A DNA stretch of 64,000 nt from Reinekea marina (lineage in GTDB: Bacteria; Pseudomonadota; Gammaproteobacteria; Pseudomonadales; Natronospirillaceae). A program made the translations under genes and the position numbers. Location: NCBI RefSeq assembly GCF_030409715.1, contig NZ_JAUFQI010000001.1, positions 1,673,001 through 1,737,000 on the forward strand, in the 5' to 3' direction. Shown piece by piece: positions 35,294 to 45,079 of the stretch; position 1 is the stretch's first letter, and each line of letters begins with the position of its first letter. A model generated the notes under the pieces. That model had not been told where the DNA came from and searched no databases. It was given only the letters and a program-made list of their open reading frames with translations.

Positions 35294-36088
35294 ATGAAGT
35301 CATTAATCCATTTTGCCCACGCCAATGGCATTCCTTCTGCCAGCTACCAAACTATGTTCGATCAATTGAGCGATCACTACCGATTATGCCAATTGCCGTT
35401 GTTTAGCCATCACGATGATTACCCCGTTACGGACAATTGGCCAAAATTAAAAGAGCAATTGATACACAGCATTGAGCGTCAAGCCAGCGAGCCCATCATT
35501 GGTGTCGGGCATTCTTTGGGAGGCGCATTAAACCTGATGGCGTCTATCGAGCGCCCCGACTTATTTAAAGCGGTTGTGATGCTCGATGTACCCTCATTAA
35601 GCCGTTTTGAATCCATTATGGTGCGTGCTGCAAAAAAGATTGGTCAAATGGATAGAATTACGCCGGCAGGGCGAACTAAAAACCGTCGTACTCATTGGCC
35701 AGATAGAAACAGTGCATTAGATTATTTTAAATCACGCAAAATGTTTGCGAATTTTCACCCCCAATGTTTAGAAGATTACATCAGTTCGGCCTTGCGTGAG
35801 ACGGACAAAGGCGAACTGGAATTGGGCTACGAGTTAGACATTGAACTGGCTATTTATCGCACGGTGCCACACAATTTAGCTGCCAGTCGAAAGCAAATTA
35901 AAGTACCTACCGGTGTGCTGGTAGGTAATTCTACGAATACTGTCACCGACAACCAGTATCAAAGAATGATCAAAAAAGTAGGCCTACAGGGTCAAAAAGT
36001 AGAGGGGACGCATATGTTCCCCTTAGAGTATCCAATTGATACCGCCAATAACATTCACCAAATGCTCGTTAAGATGGGTGTGCAATGA
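35294..36088 (+). CDS. Alpha/beta hydrolase
   Basis: A 264-residue alpha/beta-hydrolase fold protein. HANGIP is the oxyanion loop near the N terminus, GVGHSLGGAL the nucleophile elbow with Ser, and EGTHMFPLEYP carries the catalytic His. Substrate is unknown; related proteins are esterase or lipase-like. It overlaps the next hydrolase by 4 bases (ATGA), so the two are made together. Confidence 0.88.
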   Translation: MKSLIHFAHANGIPSASYQTMFDQLSDHYRLCQLPLFSHHDDYPVTDNWPKLKEQLIHSIERQASEPIIGVGHSLGGALNLMASIERPDLFKAVVMLDVPSLSRFESIMVRAAKKIGQMDRITPAGRTKNRRTHWPDRNSALDYFKSRKMFANFHPQCLEDYISSALRETDKGELELGYELDIELAIYRTVPHNLAASRKQIKVPTGVLVGNSTNTVTDNQYQRMIKKVGLQGQKVEGTHMFPLEYPIDTANNIHQMLVKMGVQ

Positions 36089-36903
36089 ATACCTTTTCGT
36101 TGTTGAACGGTCGAGTTCAGGGCGTAAAGTTTGGGCAGGGGCGTAAAGTGTTAGCCTTTCATGGGTTACTTGATAATGCCATGTCATTTGCGTTGCTCAG
36201 CGAACATTGTCCTGATCTAGAAATTTGGGCGATAGATATGCCTGGACATGGGTTATCGGCAGCATTGCCCTACAATGATGGCACTTTTCTGCCGGCTAAT
36301 GTCATTGCTTTAGGGGATGTAATAGATGAGCTGGCTTGGGAAGAGGTGATTATCATTGGTCATTCCCTAGGTGGCATCATGGCGAGTCTATTAGCGGCGG
36401 TGGATGATCGTATAAAAGCGGTTTTTAGTATCGACTCGCTCGGTCCGCTTTCCAGTAAACCGGCTGAAAATTTCGAACGTTTTAAGCGGGTTTTTGCCAA
36501 CCGAAATAAATCAATACCTGTGCGAACCTATAAAACCTACGACGCTATTTGGAAATCTCGATTAAAAGGGATGTTTCCTCTTTCCGAGCGTGCCGCTCGA
36601 ACCATGGCTAAGCGAGCGGTGGGTTTATCAGCAGACGGCTGGTACCACCGTTACGATCGGCAGCTGCGACAGGAAAGTTTGTGGCGTTTAAATGAAGAAG
36701 AGGTTTACCATTGGTTAAGCCAGATTCAATGCCCATTGTACGTGTATCTCACCGGTGCCCAACACTGGCCTGGATACGCCGGAGACTTTGAAAATAGGGA
36801 ACAGGCGGTACCTAAGTTAGACATTGAAAAACATGAAGGCTCACACCATGAGCATATGGAAGCGCCTGAAAAAATTGCGGCCTGGATTATGAGAAAGCTT
36901 TGA
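36085..36903 (+). CDS. Alpha/beta hydrolase
   Basis: A 272-residue alpha/beta hydrolase of the MhpC type. FHGLLDNAMSF gives the oxyanion region, IIGHSLGGIM the nucleophile Ser, and EGSHHEHMEAPEKI the catalytic His and the usual C-terminal helix. It is not closely similar to the hydrolase it overlaps, so the pair is unlikely to be a recent duplication. Substrate unknown. Confidence 0.88.
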   Translation: MNTFSLLNGRVQGVKFGQGRKVLAFHGLLDNAMSFALLSEHCPDLEIWAIDMPGHGLSAALPYNDGTFLPANVIALGDVIDELAWEEVIIIGHSLGGIMASLLAAVDDRIKAVFSIDSLGPLSSKPAENFERFKRVFANRNKSIPVRTYKTYDAIWKSRLKGMFPLSERAARTMAKRAVGLSADGWYHRYDRQLRQESLWRLNEEEVYHWLSQIQCPLYVYLTGAQHWPGYAGDFENREQAVPKLDIEKHEGSHHEHMEAPEKIAAWIMRKL

Positions 36904-36931
36904 ACGAACCTAAAAAGGGAGCGTTCAAAGC
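36897..36931 (+). terminator. Stem-loop at the end of the hydrolase pair
   Basis: GCTTTGAACG (36897-36906, including the stop codon) pairs perfectly with CGTTCAAAGC (36922-36931). There is no clear T tract, so it is a 3' stem-loop or weak terminator. Confidence 0.5.
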
Positions 36932-37031
36932 AATTTCAATTGGCTTCAAATACAATCTTTCACTTTTTAAGCTGTTTAGTATTGCTAATGCTCGCTATAA
37001 TTGCCTAATTGTCCATTTTAATTAGAGTTTT

Positions 37032-37958
37032 ATGCAAAGCGCTTCGATTACTTTCCCACATATTGATCAAACGACACCGTTAAAAACCGTAGGCGACTGG
37101 ATACGGTTTTGTGCCAGCCAAATGGAGCTGCAAGGCTGTTTTTATGGCCATGGGTTTGCAAACCCCTGGGATGAAGCTCGATTTCTGGTTTTGCGCAGCC
37201 TAAAACTAGACTGGGATATTCCTGATAGTGTTTTGCCGTCTCACTTACTTGGCAGCGAAATTGATTCCTTGTACCAAGCAATACAATCTAGATGCATTGA
37301 AAAAATTCCGACCGCTTACTTGTTGGAAGAAGCTTGGTTTATGGGAGAGCCATACAAAGTAACGCCAAATGTACTCATTCCGCGCTCACCGATAGCAGAA
37401 CTCATAGGGGCAGGATTTGAACCTTGGATAACTGAAGAACCAGGTCGGGCGCTCGACTTGTGTACAGGGTCGGGCTGCATTGGAATAGCCATGGCACGGG
37501 TATTTCCAAATACGCCAATCGATATTTCCGACTTGAGCTACGAAGCCCTAAGCATTGCTACTGAAAACATTGCCGATAAAGAGTTGGGTATGCAAATACA
37601 GGTGTATCAGGGCGATTTATTCTCTGGAATTGAGCCAACGAATCAATACGACCTGATCGTTTCAAACCCGCCTTATGTAGATCAAGAAGATATCGATGAT
37701 ATGCCAGAAGAGTTTCATCATGAGCCTCGTTTGGGTTTAGCGGCAGGTTTTGATGGTCTCGATCTTGTACACAAAATGATGCTTCAGGCGCCAAGTTACT
37801 TGTCTGAAAACGGTTGGTTGGTGTGTGAGGTGGGCAATAGTGCCGCAGCCATGGCCGAAGCATACCCTCAAGTAGAGTTGATTTGGCCGGAATTTGAGCA
37901 GGGCGGGCACGGTGTGTTTATTGTCAGTGCGCGCGAACTATCTAAATTACAGAATTAA
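37032..37958 (+). CDS. prmB: 50S ribosomal protein L3 N5-glutamine methyltransferase
   Basis: A 308-residue SAM-dependent methyltransferase. VLIPRSPIAELI, LDLCTGSGCIGIAMA (SAM loop) and SNPPYVDQEDIDDMPEEF (NPPY catalytic motif) are followed by HEPRLGLAAGFDGLDLV. The PRSPIAEL and HEPxLGLAAGxDGLDL signatures separate PrmB from the release-factor enzyme PrmC. It lies 15 bases upstream of aroC, a common gammaproteobacterial pairing. Confidence 0.94.
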   Translation: MQSASITFPHIDQTTPLKTVGDWIRFCASQMELQGCFYGHGFANPWDEARFLVLRSLKLDWDIPDSVLPSHLLGSEIDSLYQAIQSRCIEKIPTAYLLEEAWFMGEPYKVTPNVLIPRSPIAELIGAGFEPWITEEPGRALDLCTGSGCIGIAMARVFPNTPIDISDLSYEALSIATENIADKELGMQIQVYQGDLFSGIEPTNQYDLIVSNPPYVDQEDIDDMPEEFHHEPRLGLAAGFDGLDLVHKMMLQAPSYLSENGWLVCEVGNSAAAMAEAYPQVELIWPEFEQGGHGVFIVSARELSKLQN

Positions 37959-37973
37959 AAAGAGTTAATAATT

Positions 37974-39071
37974 ATGTCAGGGAACAGTTTTGGACGGCTC
38001 TTTACCGTGACCACCTTTGGTGAAAGCCATGGTAAAGCATTGGGTGCTATTGTAGATGGATGCCCTCCAGGAATAGATATCAATGAAGCTGATTTACAGC
38101 TTGATTTAGATCGCCGAAAACCCGGCACCAGCAAACACACGACGCAGCGACGCGAAGCCGACGAAGTAAAAATACTATCGGGTATTTTTGAAGGCAAAAC
38201 GACCGGGACGCCGATTGGCTTATTGATCGAAAACACCGATCAGCGCAGTAAAGATTATTCAAACATTGCTGATACTTACCGGCCGGCACATGCCGACTAC
38301 GCCTACGATCAAAAGTTTGGATTTCGTGATTACCGAGGAGGTGGTCGCAGTTCGGCTCGTGAAACAGCCATGCGCGTCGCAGCGGGAGCCATTGCCAAAA
38401 AATACCTCAAGCAACAATTTGGCGTAGAGATTAAAGGCTTTTTAAGCCAGCTGGGCCCAATTGAAATGGCGCTAAACGATTGGGATTTGGTCGAAACTAA
38501 TCCGTTTTTTTGTGGTGATGCTGAAAAATTGGATGAGCTCGATGCCTATATGACCGCATTGCGTAAAAAAGAAGACTCTATTGGCGCAAAAGTTTCTGTC
38601 GTGGCAACTGGCTTGCCGCCGGGTTGGGGTGAACCTATTTTTGATCGACTCGATGCCGAAATAGCCCACGCCATGATGAGCATTAATGCCGTAAAAGGCG
38701 TAGAAATTGGCGATGGCTTTGGTGTTGTTAACCAACTCGGGACCGAACACCGTGATGAAATGTCGCCAGAAGGGTTTTTATCAAACCATGCCGGTGGCAT
38801 CGTCGGCGGTATCAGTACTGGCCAAGATATCTTAGTTAGCATGGCATTAAAGCCAACGTCTTCTATTACCACACCAGGTAAAAGCATAAACCGTAAAGGG
38901 GAAGCTATGGACGTTGTAACCAAAGGACGCCACGACCCTTGCGTAGGTATTCGTGCAGTGCCTATTGCTGAGGCCATGTTGGCGTTAGTGCTCATGGATC
39001 ATTGTTTACGCCATCGCGCCCAAAATGCCGATGTTGTGCCGCCCATCCCACCAATTCCTAGCCAAGCTTGA
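37974..39071 (+). CDS. aroC: Chorismate synthase
   Basis: A 365-residue FMN-dependent enzyme for the last shikimate-pathway step, EPSP to chorismate. [19 protein letters not shown] is chorismate synthase signature 1, [22 protein letters not shown] signature region 2 (in two halves), and signature 3 is around [17 protein letters not shown]. Length matches E. coli AroC. AAAGAG precedes the ATG. Confidence 0.97.
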   Translation: MSGNSFGRLFTVTTFGESHGKALGAIVDGCPPGIDINEADLQLDLDRRKPGTSKHTTQRREADEVKILSGIFEGKTTGTPIGLLIENTDQRSKDYSNIADTYRPAHADYAYDQKFGFRDYRGGGRSSARETAMRVAAGAIAKKYLKQQFGVEIKGFLSQLGPIEMALNDWDLVETNPFFCGDAEKLDELDAYMTALRKKEDSIGAKVSVVATGLPPGWGEPIFDRLDAEIAHAMMSINAVKGVEIGDGFGVVNQLGTEHRDEMSPEGFLSNHAGGIVGGISTGQDILVSMALKPTSSITTPGKSINRKGEAMDVVTKGRHDPCVGIRAVPIAEAMLALVLMDHCLRHRAQNADVVPPIPPIPSQA

Positions 39072-39081
39072 AGGATAAAAC

Positions 39082-39561
39082 ATGAATATTAGTAAAGATA
39101 CCGTTGTTGAAATGCATTACACCTTAAGTGAAGCAGGCAAACAAATTGAAAGTAGTTTTGACACCGACCCTCTGGTCTACTTGCATGGTCACAGTGGCAT
39201 GCTCGAAGGTGTAGAAGCGGCCCTAGAAGGCAAAGCGGCTGGCGATAAAATTGAAGTCACTTTAAGCCCTGAAAAAGCTTACGGCGAAATTAAAGAAAAC
39301 GCTATTCAGCGCATTCCGTTAAAGCACTTGCAGGGCGCTAAAAAATGGAAGGCCGGAATGACTGCGATTGTTGAATCTAATCAAGGCCGAAAGCAGGTTA
39401 CTCTTGTTAAAGTTGGTAAATTCAACGCCGATTGTGATTTAAATCATCCGCTTGCAGGTAAAACACTCGATTTCTCTATAGAAATTCTAAATGTACGCGC
39501 CGCTGAGCCTGAAGAGGTAGCCCATGGCCACGTACACGGCAAGGGTGGTCACCACCACTAG
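39082..39561 (+). CDS. slyD: FKBP-type peptidyl-prolyl isomerase, SlyD-like
   Basis: A 159-residue prolyl isomerase with the interrupted FKBP domain and the IF chaperone flap of SlyD. VEMHYTLSEAGKQIESS and PLVYLHGHSGMLEGVEAALEG lead the domain, the flap spans ~75-130, and DCDLNHPLAGKTLDFSIEIL closes it. The tail AHGHVHGKGGHHH is His-rich and probably binds nickel or other metals, though shorter than in E. coli. It is 10 bases after aroC. Confidence 0.94.
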   Translation: MNISKDTVVEMHYTLSEAGKQIESSFDTDPLVYLHGHSGMLEGVEAALEGKAAGDKIEVTLSPEKAYGEIKENAIQRIPLKHLQGAKKWKAGMTAIVESNQGRKQVTLVKVGKFNADCDLNHPLAGKTLDFSIEILNVRAAEPEEVAHGHVHGKGGHHH

Positions 39562-39570
39562 GCGTTATGC

Positions 39571-39927
39571 ATGGATTTTGAATTTCGTTACAACGAACAG
39601 GGTTTGCCGGTGGCTGAGTTCTCGATGGGGCACGAGGCCATTGGTCGTTGGCTAACCGATGAGTTGGGTTCAAACCTAGCCAAAATAAACGTATTACTTG
39701 AAGTCATCGAACAGATTGAACAAGCTCGCTTAGCTGAAAAAACGCTTTTTGGCACAGAGCTCACTCTCTATCTCAGTAGCGATGATGTTGAAGTAAAGTC
39801 GATTTACGGTGACGATGAAGAAGACCTTCCCGAAGAAACTCACCTCTCAGACAGTTCTTCTAGCGCTATTTGTGGCTTGCCCGATTTTAAGCAGGCCGTA
39901 GAAGAGTGGTTAGATTACCACAGTTAG
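39571..39927 (+). CDS. yacL: YacL family protein (UPF0231)
   Basis: A 118-residue protein matching the YacL pattern: MDFEFRYNEQG at the start, FSMGHEAIGRWL, a central helix, LTLYLSSDDVEVK, then ICGLPDFKQAVEEWLDY at the C terminus. Function is not established. It starts 9 bases after slyD and closes the prmB-aroC-slyD-yacL run. Confidence 0.85.
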   Translation: MDFEFRYNEQGLPVAEFSMGHEAIGRWLTDELGSNLAKINVLLEVIEQIEQARLAEKTLFGTELTLYLSSDDVEVKSIYGDDEEDLPEETHLSDSSSSAICGLPDFKQAVEEWLDYHS

Positions 39928-40020
39928 ATTTTTCGCTAGACACAGTTTACGCCTCTTCTTAGCTTTTAGAGTACTTATACCGATGTTAACGGGGAGGTGG
40001 TTCTACCTGCTGGTGATACC

Positions 40021-40067
40021 CTGAAAAAGCCTTCAGTTTTTTACTCCCTCGCCGCTACAAGGGAGTA
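40021..40067 (+). other. Two adjacent hairpins upstream of the vWA gene
   Basis: CTGAA (40021-40025) / TTCAG (40032-40036) followed by TTTTTT can end the yacL transcript. TACTCCCT (40042-40049) / AGGGAGTA (40060-40067) follows directly and lies 40 bases upstream of the next ATG, so it could be a leader element or operator. Confidence 0.5.
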
Positions 40068-40107
40068 GTGCTATTCTAAATTTACGCGAACCAATGAAGG
40101 GTTATTC

Positions 40108-42273
40108 ATGTTGCTTCGATTTTATGTTTCACGGTGGGTTATTGTTTTCAGTATTTGCCTGTCTATTTTGGCGGCCATGCTGCCGGCTAGGGCGTTTGCA
40201 GATGTCCGAATTTTGCTCGATGTTTCAAAAAGCATGGCTCAAAATGACCCTGAGAATTTTCGCTTAGATGCGATTAGTCAAATGATCGAGCAATTACCGA
40301 ATGGCGAAAAGGCTGGTGTTTGGACATTTGGTGAATACGTCAATATGTTGGTGCCCCATGAATCGGTTGATGCGCAGTGGCGGCGTGAGGCAATGGCAGC
40401 GGTAAAGCGTTTAAATGCGCCAGCTATCCGAACAAACATGGGCGGCGCGCTTGAAAAATCTTCATACGATTTTAATTATTCTACGTATCAAGGTCCGGTA
40501 CACTTTGTTCTGATTACCGATGGTAAAGTTGATATTGCGCCTAACCAAGAAGTGAATCGAGTTGAACGTACCCGCCTAATAGAATGGGTGGTGCCTAAAT
40601 TTATAGAGGCGAATGCGGTTATTCATACCGTGGCAATATCTAACCAAGCCGACCGATCTCTTTTAAAGCAGTTATCCGACCAATCAGGTGGTCAACACCA
40701 CGTACTCAATAGCGGGCAAGCACTGACCACTTCGCTCATGAGTGTTATGTCGGATATTGCGCCGAAAACTCAAATTCCGATGGAAAATAAAGGGTTTACC
40801 GTAGACTCAGGTATTTCTGAAGTGACGGTGTTGATGCGCCATGACGCAGGAGCCGTCAGTTTAATCTCTCCAATGGGCGATATTACGTCTGCAGTTTCAC
40901 CGATGGATCAGCGCTGGCGAGTCGGAGCTGGGTATTCTCAAGTTACCATAGAATCCCCTGCGTCAGGTCGCTGGCAGGTTCAAGGTGATATCAGTGATAA
41001 CTCTCAAATCAGCGTACTCTCTGATATAAATATTCGATGGATAAACCCAACGGCTTCAGCCGTGGCGAAGGGCACCGTTGTTTCGCTTGAAGCTGAAATA
41101 GTAGACCCCAGTGGTCAGCGTTTATCGGCAATTGACCCAAATTTGATGAATGTCGAAGTGCGTGCCAATCAACAAGTAGTCGGATCTCAATTAGATCAAG
41201 GCGTCATAAGTGCCCGATTGCTTCCCCGCCAAGATCAACGACCGCTTGAAGTCGAAGTCATGCTAGATGGAGGTACGTTTAAGCGGCTAATTTACCGACA
41301 GTTGCGCTATGTTGAGCCCTATACATCTGAAGTATTGATCACCAAAGATCACTATGAGTGGCGGATATACCCGAATCAACGATTAAGCCAATTCAGTGCA
41401 ATCAGCGCTACGGCTCGGGCCGTGAGCAATAATAATTCCTTGGCAGGAGATTTTATTGAAGTCGATGGAGGTTACTTGGTTTGGAAACTTCCGTTTGATG
41501 CCACTCCAGGAGAATACACCGCAACGGTCACAGGTGATATTGAATCGGATGGCTCGGTCATCATGATAAACCCTCAGGCAGTAACGTTAACGGTTCCGCC
41601 ATCTGCCATGGGTGATTTTTTAATGACACCTGAGTGGGTAGCGCAACAAAGCGAAATGATGGCAGAGAACACCGAAGAAATAGCGCCGGAACCTATAGAA
41701 GAGATGGCCGCTGAAACTGTAACTGTTAACCCAGATGCTGAATGGGTTGAAGAAGTAGAGCCCACCGAAGAATCTTCAGGGTTGGGGATAATGACCTACA
41801 TGCTCCTATCTATACCTGGGATTATCGTGCTGGTTGGCGCTTACTTTGTGTATCGAAAATTAGAATCAAAATCGTCTTCTTCAGATGAAGATGATGAACT
41901 TTTGATGGGTGAGGAAGATTTTGCCGATTTGGATTCACTTGATGTTGCGTCCGTTGATGCCGACTTAGATTTAAGTGTGCCCGATGCGGAAGATGATTTC
42001 GCTGATGCACCGGTTATGGATGATATTGTCGATAGTGAACCTGAATTGCCAACACCTGAAGCCACTGAAGCGCCTACTGCAGATATGGAAGACATGTTAG
42101 ATGATATTGCCGATTTACAATCACAAGCTGACTCAGATACCGTTGTCGAAGGTGAAGAAGATGATGATTTGTTTGATATTGGTTCTTTAGACGATGATCT
42201 TGCCGACCTTGATTTAGCCTTAGATGGTGATGACCCATTTGCAGATTCCAATGATGATGACACTAAAAATTAA
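40108..42273 (+). CDS. von Willebrand factor A domain membrane protein with acidic tail
   Basis: A 721-residue protein. It has a signal sequence (~1-32) and a vWA domain (~33-210) with an intact MIDAS start LLDVSKSM (DxSxS) and the downstream ITDGK. A beta-rich periplasmic region (~230-540) follows, then one membrane helix (~560-585) and an unusually Asp/Glu-rich cytoplasmic tail of ~135 residues. The build resembles TIGR03503-type vWA proteins of Vibrio and relatives, whose role is unknown. It is monocistronic, with no MoxR ATPase or second vWA gene nearby. A metal-dependent adhesion or envelope-sensing role is possible but inferred. Confidence 0.75.
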   Translation: MLLRFYVSRWVIVFSICLSILAAMLPARAFADVRILLDVSKSMAQNDPENFRLDAISQMIEQLPNGEKAGVWTFGEYVNMLVPHESVDAQWRREAMAAVKRLNAPAIRTNMGGALEKSSYDFNYSTYQGPVHFVLITDGKVDIAPNQEVNRVERTRLIEWVVPKFIEANAVIHTVAISNQADRSLLKQLSDQSGGQHHVLNSGQALTTSLMSVMSDIAPKTQIPMENKGFTVDSGISEVTVLMRHDAGAVSLISPMGDITSAVSPMDQRWRVGAGYSQVTIESPASGRWQVQGDISDNSQISVLSDINIRWINPTASAVAKGTVVSLEAEIVDPSGQRLSAIDPNLMNVEVRANQQVVGSQLDQGVISARLLPRQDQRPLEVEVMLDGGTFKRLIYRQLRYVEPYTSEVLITKDHYEWRIYPNQRLSQFSAISATARAVSNNNSLAGDFIEVDGGYLVWKLPFDATPGEYTATVTGDIESDGSVIMINPQAVTLTVPPSAMGDFLMTPEWVAQQSEMMAENTEEIAPEPIEEMAAETVTVNPDAEWVEEVEPTEESSGLGIMTYMLLSIPGIIVLVGAYFVYRKLESKSSSSDEDDELLMGEEDFADLDSLDVASVDADLDLSVPDAEDDFADAPVMDDIVDSEPELPTPEATEAPTADMEDMLDDIADLQSQADSDTVVEGEEDDDLFDIGSLDDDLADLDLALDGDDPFADSNDDDTKN

Positions 42274-42345
42274 GCGCGCGAGCAGTAGAATCAAACGTTT
42301 AAAAAAGGTAGTTTATGCCTTTTTAAAGTAAACAAAGGCCACATC

Positions 42346-43155
42346 ATGTGTGAGTTACTGGCGATGAGCGCTAATGTACCAACGGATATTGTATTTAGTT
42401 TCAGTGGTCTAATACGCCGGGGCGGGCAAACAGGACCGCACTCTGATGGGTTTGGCATTTGTTTTTACGAACACAATGGTGTGCGAGAATTCAAAGATTA
42501 TCTCGCTTCGGCTGAGTCTAAAATTGCTCAATTTCTAACGACATACCCAATAAAAAGTAAGGTTGTAATCAGCCACATTCGGCAAGCGAATGTCGGACAG
42601 GTGAGCCTTCAAAATACCCACCCCTTTCAGCGTGAATTGTGGGGTAAGCCTTGGACATATGCTCACAATGGCCAAATGCCTATTGAGCACATTCCACAAC
42701 CTTCCGAATTTACTCCCATTGGCCAAACCGACAGTGAAAAACTATTTTGTTGGTTATTAAGTACACTCAAAGCAAAAAGCCACCCCGATGCTACACTGGA
42801 TGAAGTCTGTTCGTTAATGCTCAGTGTGTGCAGCCAGGCTAACCAACTAGGTGTGAGTAATATTTTACTCTCCGATGGCAACTATTTATTTGTGTTTTGT
42901 TCAAATCGACTCAGCTGGATAACACGAAGATCTCCTTTTGGTGAAGCTAAATTGTGTGATGATGATATTAAAGTGGATTTCTCATCAGTCACGACAGAAA
43001 ACGATGTCGTCACCGTAATTGCAACCACGCCTTTAACGAATAATGAACATTGGCACGAAATGAAACCCGGCGAATTACGCGTATTCAAAGAAGGTGAGAG
43101 TGTATGGCAGGGATACTCAGAACCCGTGATACACAAAAAAACGGCTGATTTATAA
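42346..43155 (+). CDS. yafJ: Class II glutamine amidotransferase-like protein YafJ
   Basis: A 269-residue Ntn-type amidotransferase. The mature N-terminal Cys2 follows Met (MCELLAMSANVP). RGGQTGPHSDGFGICFYE, SHIRQANVG, NTHPF and YAHNGQ are the glutamine-site motifs. The C-terminal synthase domain is absent, as in E. coli YafJ. The acceptor substrate is uncertain. It follows the vWA gene by 72 bases. Confidence 0.93.
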   Translation: MCELLAMSANVPTDIVFSFSGLIRRGGQTGPHSDGFGICFYEHNGVREFKDYLASAESKIAQFLTTYPIKSKVVISHIRQANVGQVSLQNTHPFQRELWGKPWTYAHNGQMPIEHIPQPSEFTPIGQTDSEKLFCWLLSTLKAKSHPDATLDEVCSLMLSVCSQANQLGVSNILLSDGNYLFVFCSNRLSWITRRSPFGEAKLCDDDIKVDFSSVTTENDVVTVIATTPLTNNEHWHEMKPGELRVFKEGESVWQGYSEPVIHKKTADL

Positions 43156-43264
43156 ACAGATTATGAGCGAAACTGACTATGGTTCAGGTAATAGATCCGT
43201 ACAATTGTGAATATACCTCACAGACTATTGAACATTGCGATTCAACAGCGCACAATTTCAATTA

Positions 43265-43288
43265 TTCTTAATAAATTAATAATAAGAA
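43265..43288. promoter_or_regulatory. AT-rich inverted repeat upstream of fadD
   Basis: TTCTTA (43265-43270) and TAAGAA (43283-43288) flank a 12-base AT spacer that is itself nearly symmetric. It is 17 bases upstream of fadD. It does not match FadR or PsrA operators as I know them and could be chance in AT-rich DNA. Confidence 0.25.
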
Positions 43289-43305
43289 CATAAATTGGAG
43301 ACACC

Positions 43306-44967
43306 ATGAGCGAGATTTATCGTCACACGAATTATCCTGGGAACATGAAAGCCGAAGTGAACCCGGATGCCTATGAAACTGTTGTTGATCTATTTAATGA
43401 AAAGGTTAAAACATGGGGCCATAAGCCCGCATTTACCTGCATGGGCAAAACACTAACTTATGGTGAACTCGATGTTCTTTCTGCGCAATTTGCGGCCTAT
43501 TTGCAAAACAGTACTGATTTAGAACCCGGTGACCGTATTGCGCTGCAAATGCCTAATATTCTTCAGTTTCCAATTGCAATTTGGGGCGCCATGCGTGCCG
43601 GTCTAGTGGTTGTTAATACGAACCCACTCTATACCGATCGCGAGCTAGAACACCAAATGAACGATTCTGGCGCAAAAGCGATTGTTGTTTACGCTGGTAT
43701 GGCGGCACAGGTGTTACGTTTACAATCTAAAACTCCAATAGAGCGCGTCATTGTCACTGAAATTGCAGACATGCATCCGCCCATTAAACGAGCACTGGTC
43801 AATACCGTAGTAAAGCGTGTTAAGAAAATGGTTCCTGCCTATGATGCCAGTTCGACTGTGTCGTTTAGAGATGCGCTAAATGAAGGTAAGAAGTTTTCTT
43901 ATCGGCCCGTGAAAACAGGTCACGATGACCCGATTATTTTTCAATATACCGGTGGTACTACAGGTGTCGCAAAAGGCGCCATGCTGACAAACCGCAACCT
44001 AATTGCCAATATGTTGCAGTCTTATGAGTTCTTCCAGATCAGCCTTAACGATGGTGAAGAGACCTTTATTACGCCATTACCGCTGTATCACATCTATGCA
44101 TTTACCGTACATGGCATGGTATTAATGTATACGGGTAATCACAGTGTACTTATTCCGAATCCGCGTGATATCCCTGCGTTTGTGAAAGAACTTGCTAGCA
44201 ATGAATTTACAGGTTTTGTTGGTTTAAACACACTATTCGTAGCGCTTTGCAATAATGAAGGGTTCCAAAAGCTCGACTTCAGCAAGTTAAAGTTTACCAT
44301 TTCTGGTGGTATGGCGTTAACACACGCCGCGGCTGATCAATGGGAAAACACGACGGGTTGCCCTATTTATGAGGGTTACGGCATGACCGAATCGTCACCA
44401 GTGATTAGCTTTAACCCGCCTACATTTCAGCAAATTGGCACCATTGGTATTCCTGCACCGAGCACCGAAGTTCGAATTGTGGGTGAAGATGGCGAAATAC
44501 AGCCATTCGGTGAGCGCGGTGAGCTTTGTGTTCGTGGGCCGCAAGTTATGAAAGGCTATTGGAATCGTCCTGCCGATACAGAAAGCACAATTGATTCCGA
44601 TGGGTTCCTCAAAACCGGTGATATCGCAATTTTGCAAGAAGACGGTTACTTACGCATTGTCGATCGTAAGAAAGATATGATTGTGGTTTCTGGATTTAAC
44701 GTATATCCAAATGAAATTGAAGACGTTCTAGCGAGCCACCCGGACGTAGTTGAATGCGCTGCGATCGGAGTACCTAATGAGAAAACAGGTGAAGCCATTA
44801 AAGTGTTTGTTGTGGCGCAAAATAGCGTGACTGAAGAATCTTTGATCGCCCATTGCCGCGAAAATCTAACAGGGTATAAAGTACCTAAACTATTTGAGTT
44901 TAGAGACGAGCTGCCTAAAACAAACGTCGGTAAAGTGTTGCGTCGCGAACTAAGACCAACTGAGTAA
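43306..44967 (+). CDS. fadD: Long-chain-fatty-acid--CoA ligase FadD
   Basis: A 553-residue acyl-CoA synthetase that activates exogenous fatty acids for beta-oxidation. FQYTGGTTGVAKGAMLTNRN is the ATP-binding motif, PLYHIYAFTVHG is the A4 region, EGYGMTESSPV A5, FLKTGDIAI A7, RKKDMIVVSGFNVYPNEIED A8, and PKTNVGKVLRRELR the C-terminal catalytic Lys motif. The N terminus (IYRHTNYPGNMKAEVNPDAY) resembles E. coli FadD. It is monocistronic. GGAGACACC precedes the ATG. Confidence 0.95.
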   Translation: MSEIYRHTNYPGNMKAEVNPDAYETVVDLFNEKVKTWGHKPAFTCMGKTLTYGELDVLSAQFAAYLQNSTDLEPGDRIALQMPNILQFPIAIWGAMRAGLVVVNTNPLYTDRELEHQMNDSGAKAIVVYAGMAAQVLRLQSKTPIERVIVTEIADMHPPIKRALVNTVVKRVKKMVPAYDASSTVSFRDALNEGKKFSYRPVKTGHDDPIIFQYTGGTTGVAKGAMLTNRNLIANMLQSYEFFQISLNDGEETFITPLPLYHIYAFTVHGMVLMYTGNHSVLIPNPRDIPAFVKELASNEFTGFVGLNTLFVALCNNEGFQKLDFSKLKFTISGGMALTHAAADQWENTTGCPIYEGYGMTESSPVISFNPPTFQQIGTIGIPAPSTEVRIVGEDGEIQPFGERGELCVRGPQVMKGYWNRPADTESTIDSDGFLKTGDIAILQEDGYLRIVDRKKDMIVVSGFNVYPNEIEDVLASHPDVVECAAIGVPNEKTGEAIKVFVVAQNSVTEESLIAHCRENLTGYKVPKLFEFRDELPKTNVGKVLRRELRPTE

Positions 44968-45044
44968 TACAGAACTTTACAATGATAATACGCCACTCAA
45001 GGTGACTACACTTTGGTGGCGTTCCATCCTACCTTTGCATACCC

Positions 45045-45050
45045 TATAAT
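45045..45050 (+). promoter_or_regulatory. -10 box of the hrpA promoter
   Basis: A perfect TATAAT with a weak -35 region 17 bases upstream. Transcription would start near 45057, which excludes the in-frame TTG at 45050 as the hrpA start and supports ATG 45080. Confidence 0.45.
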
Positions 45051-45079
45051 TGCCCGATTGTCATAGTTTTCGGGTCATC

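Noticed and set aside
43265..43288. Fatty-acid regulator (FadR or PsrA) operator before fadD
   Set aside because: The AT-rich inverted repeat has no resemblance to either consensus; kept only as a weak unspecified repeat.
45050..45079. TTG start for hrpA 10 codons upstream
   Set aside because: The TTG overlaps a perfect TATAAT box, so it would precede the transcript start; ATG 45080 is a better start.
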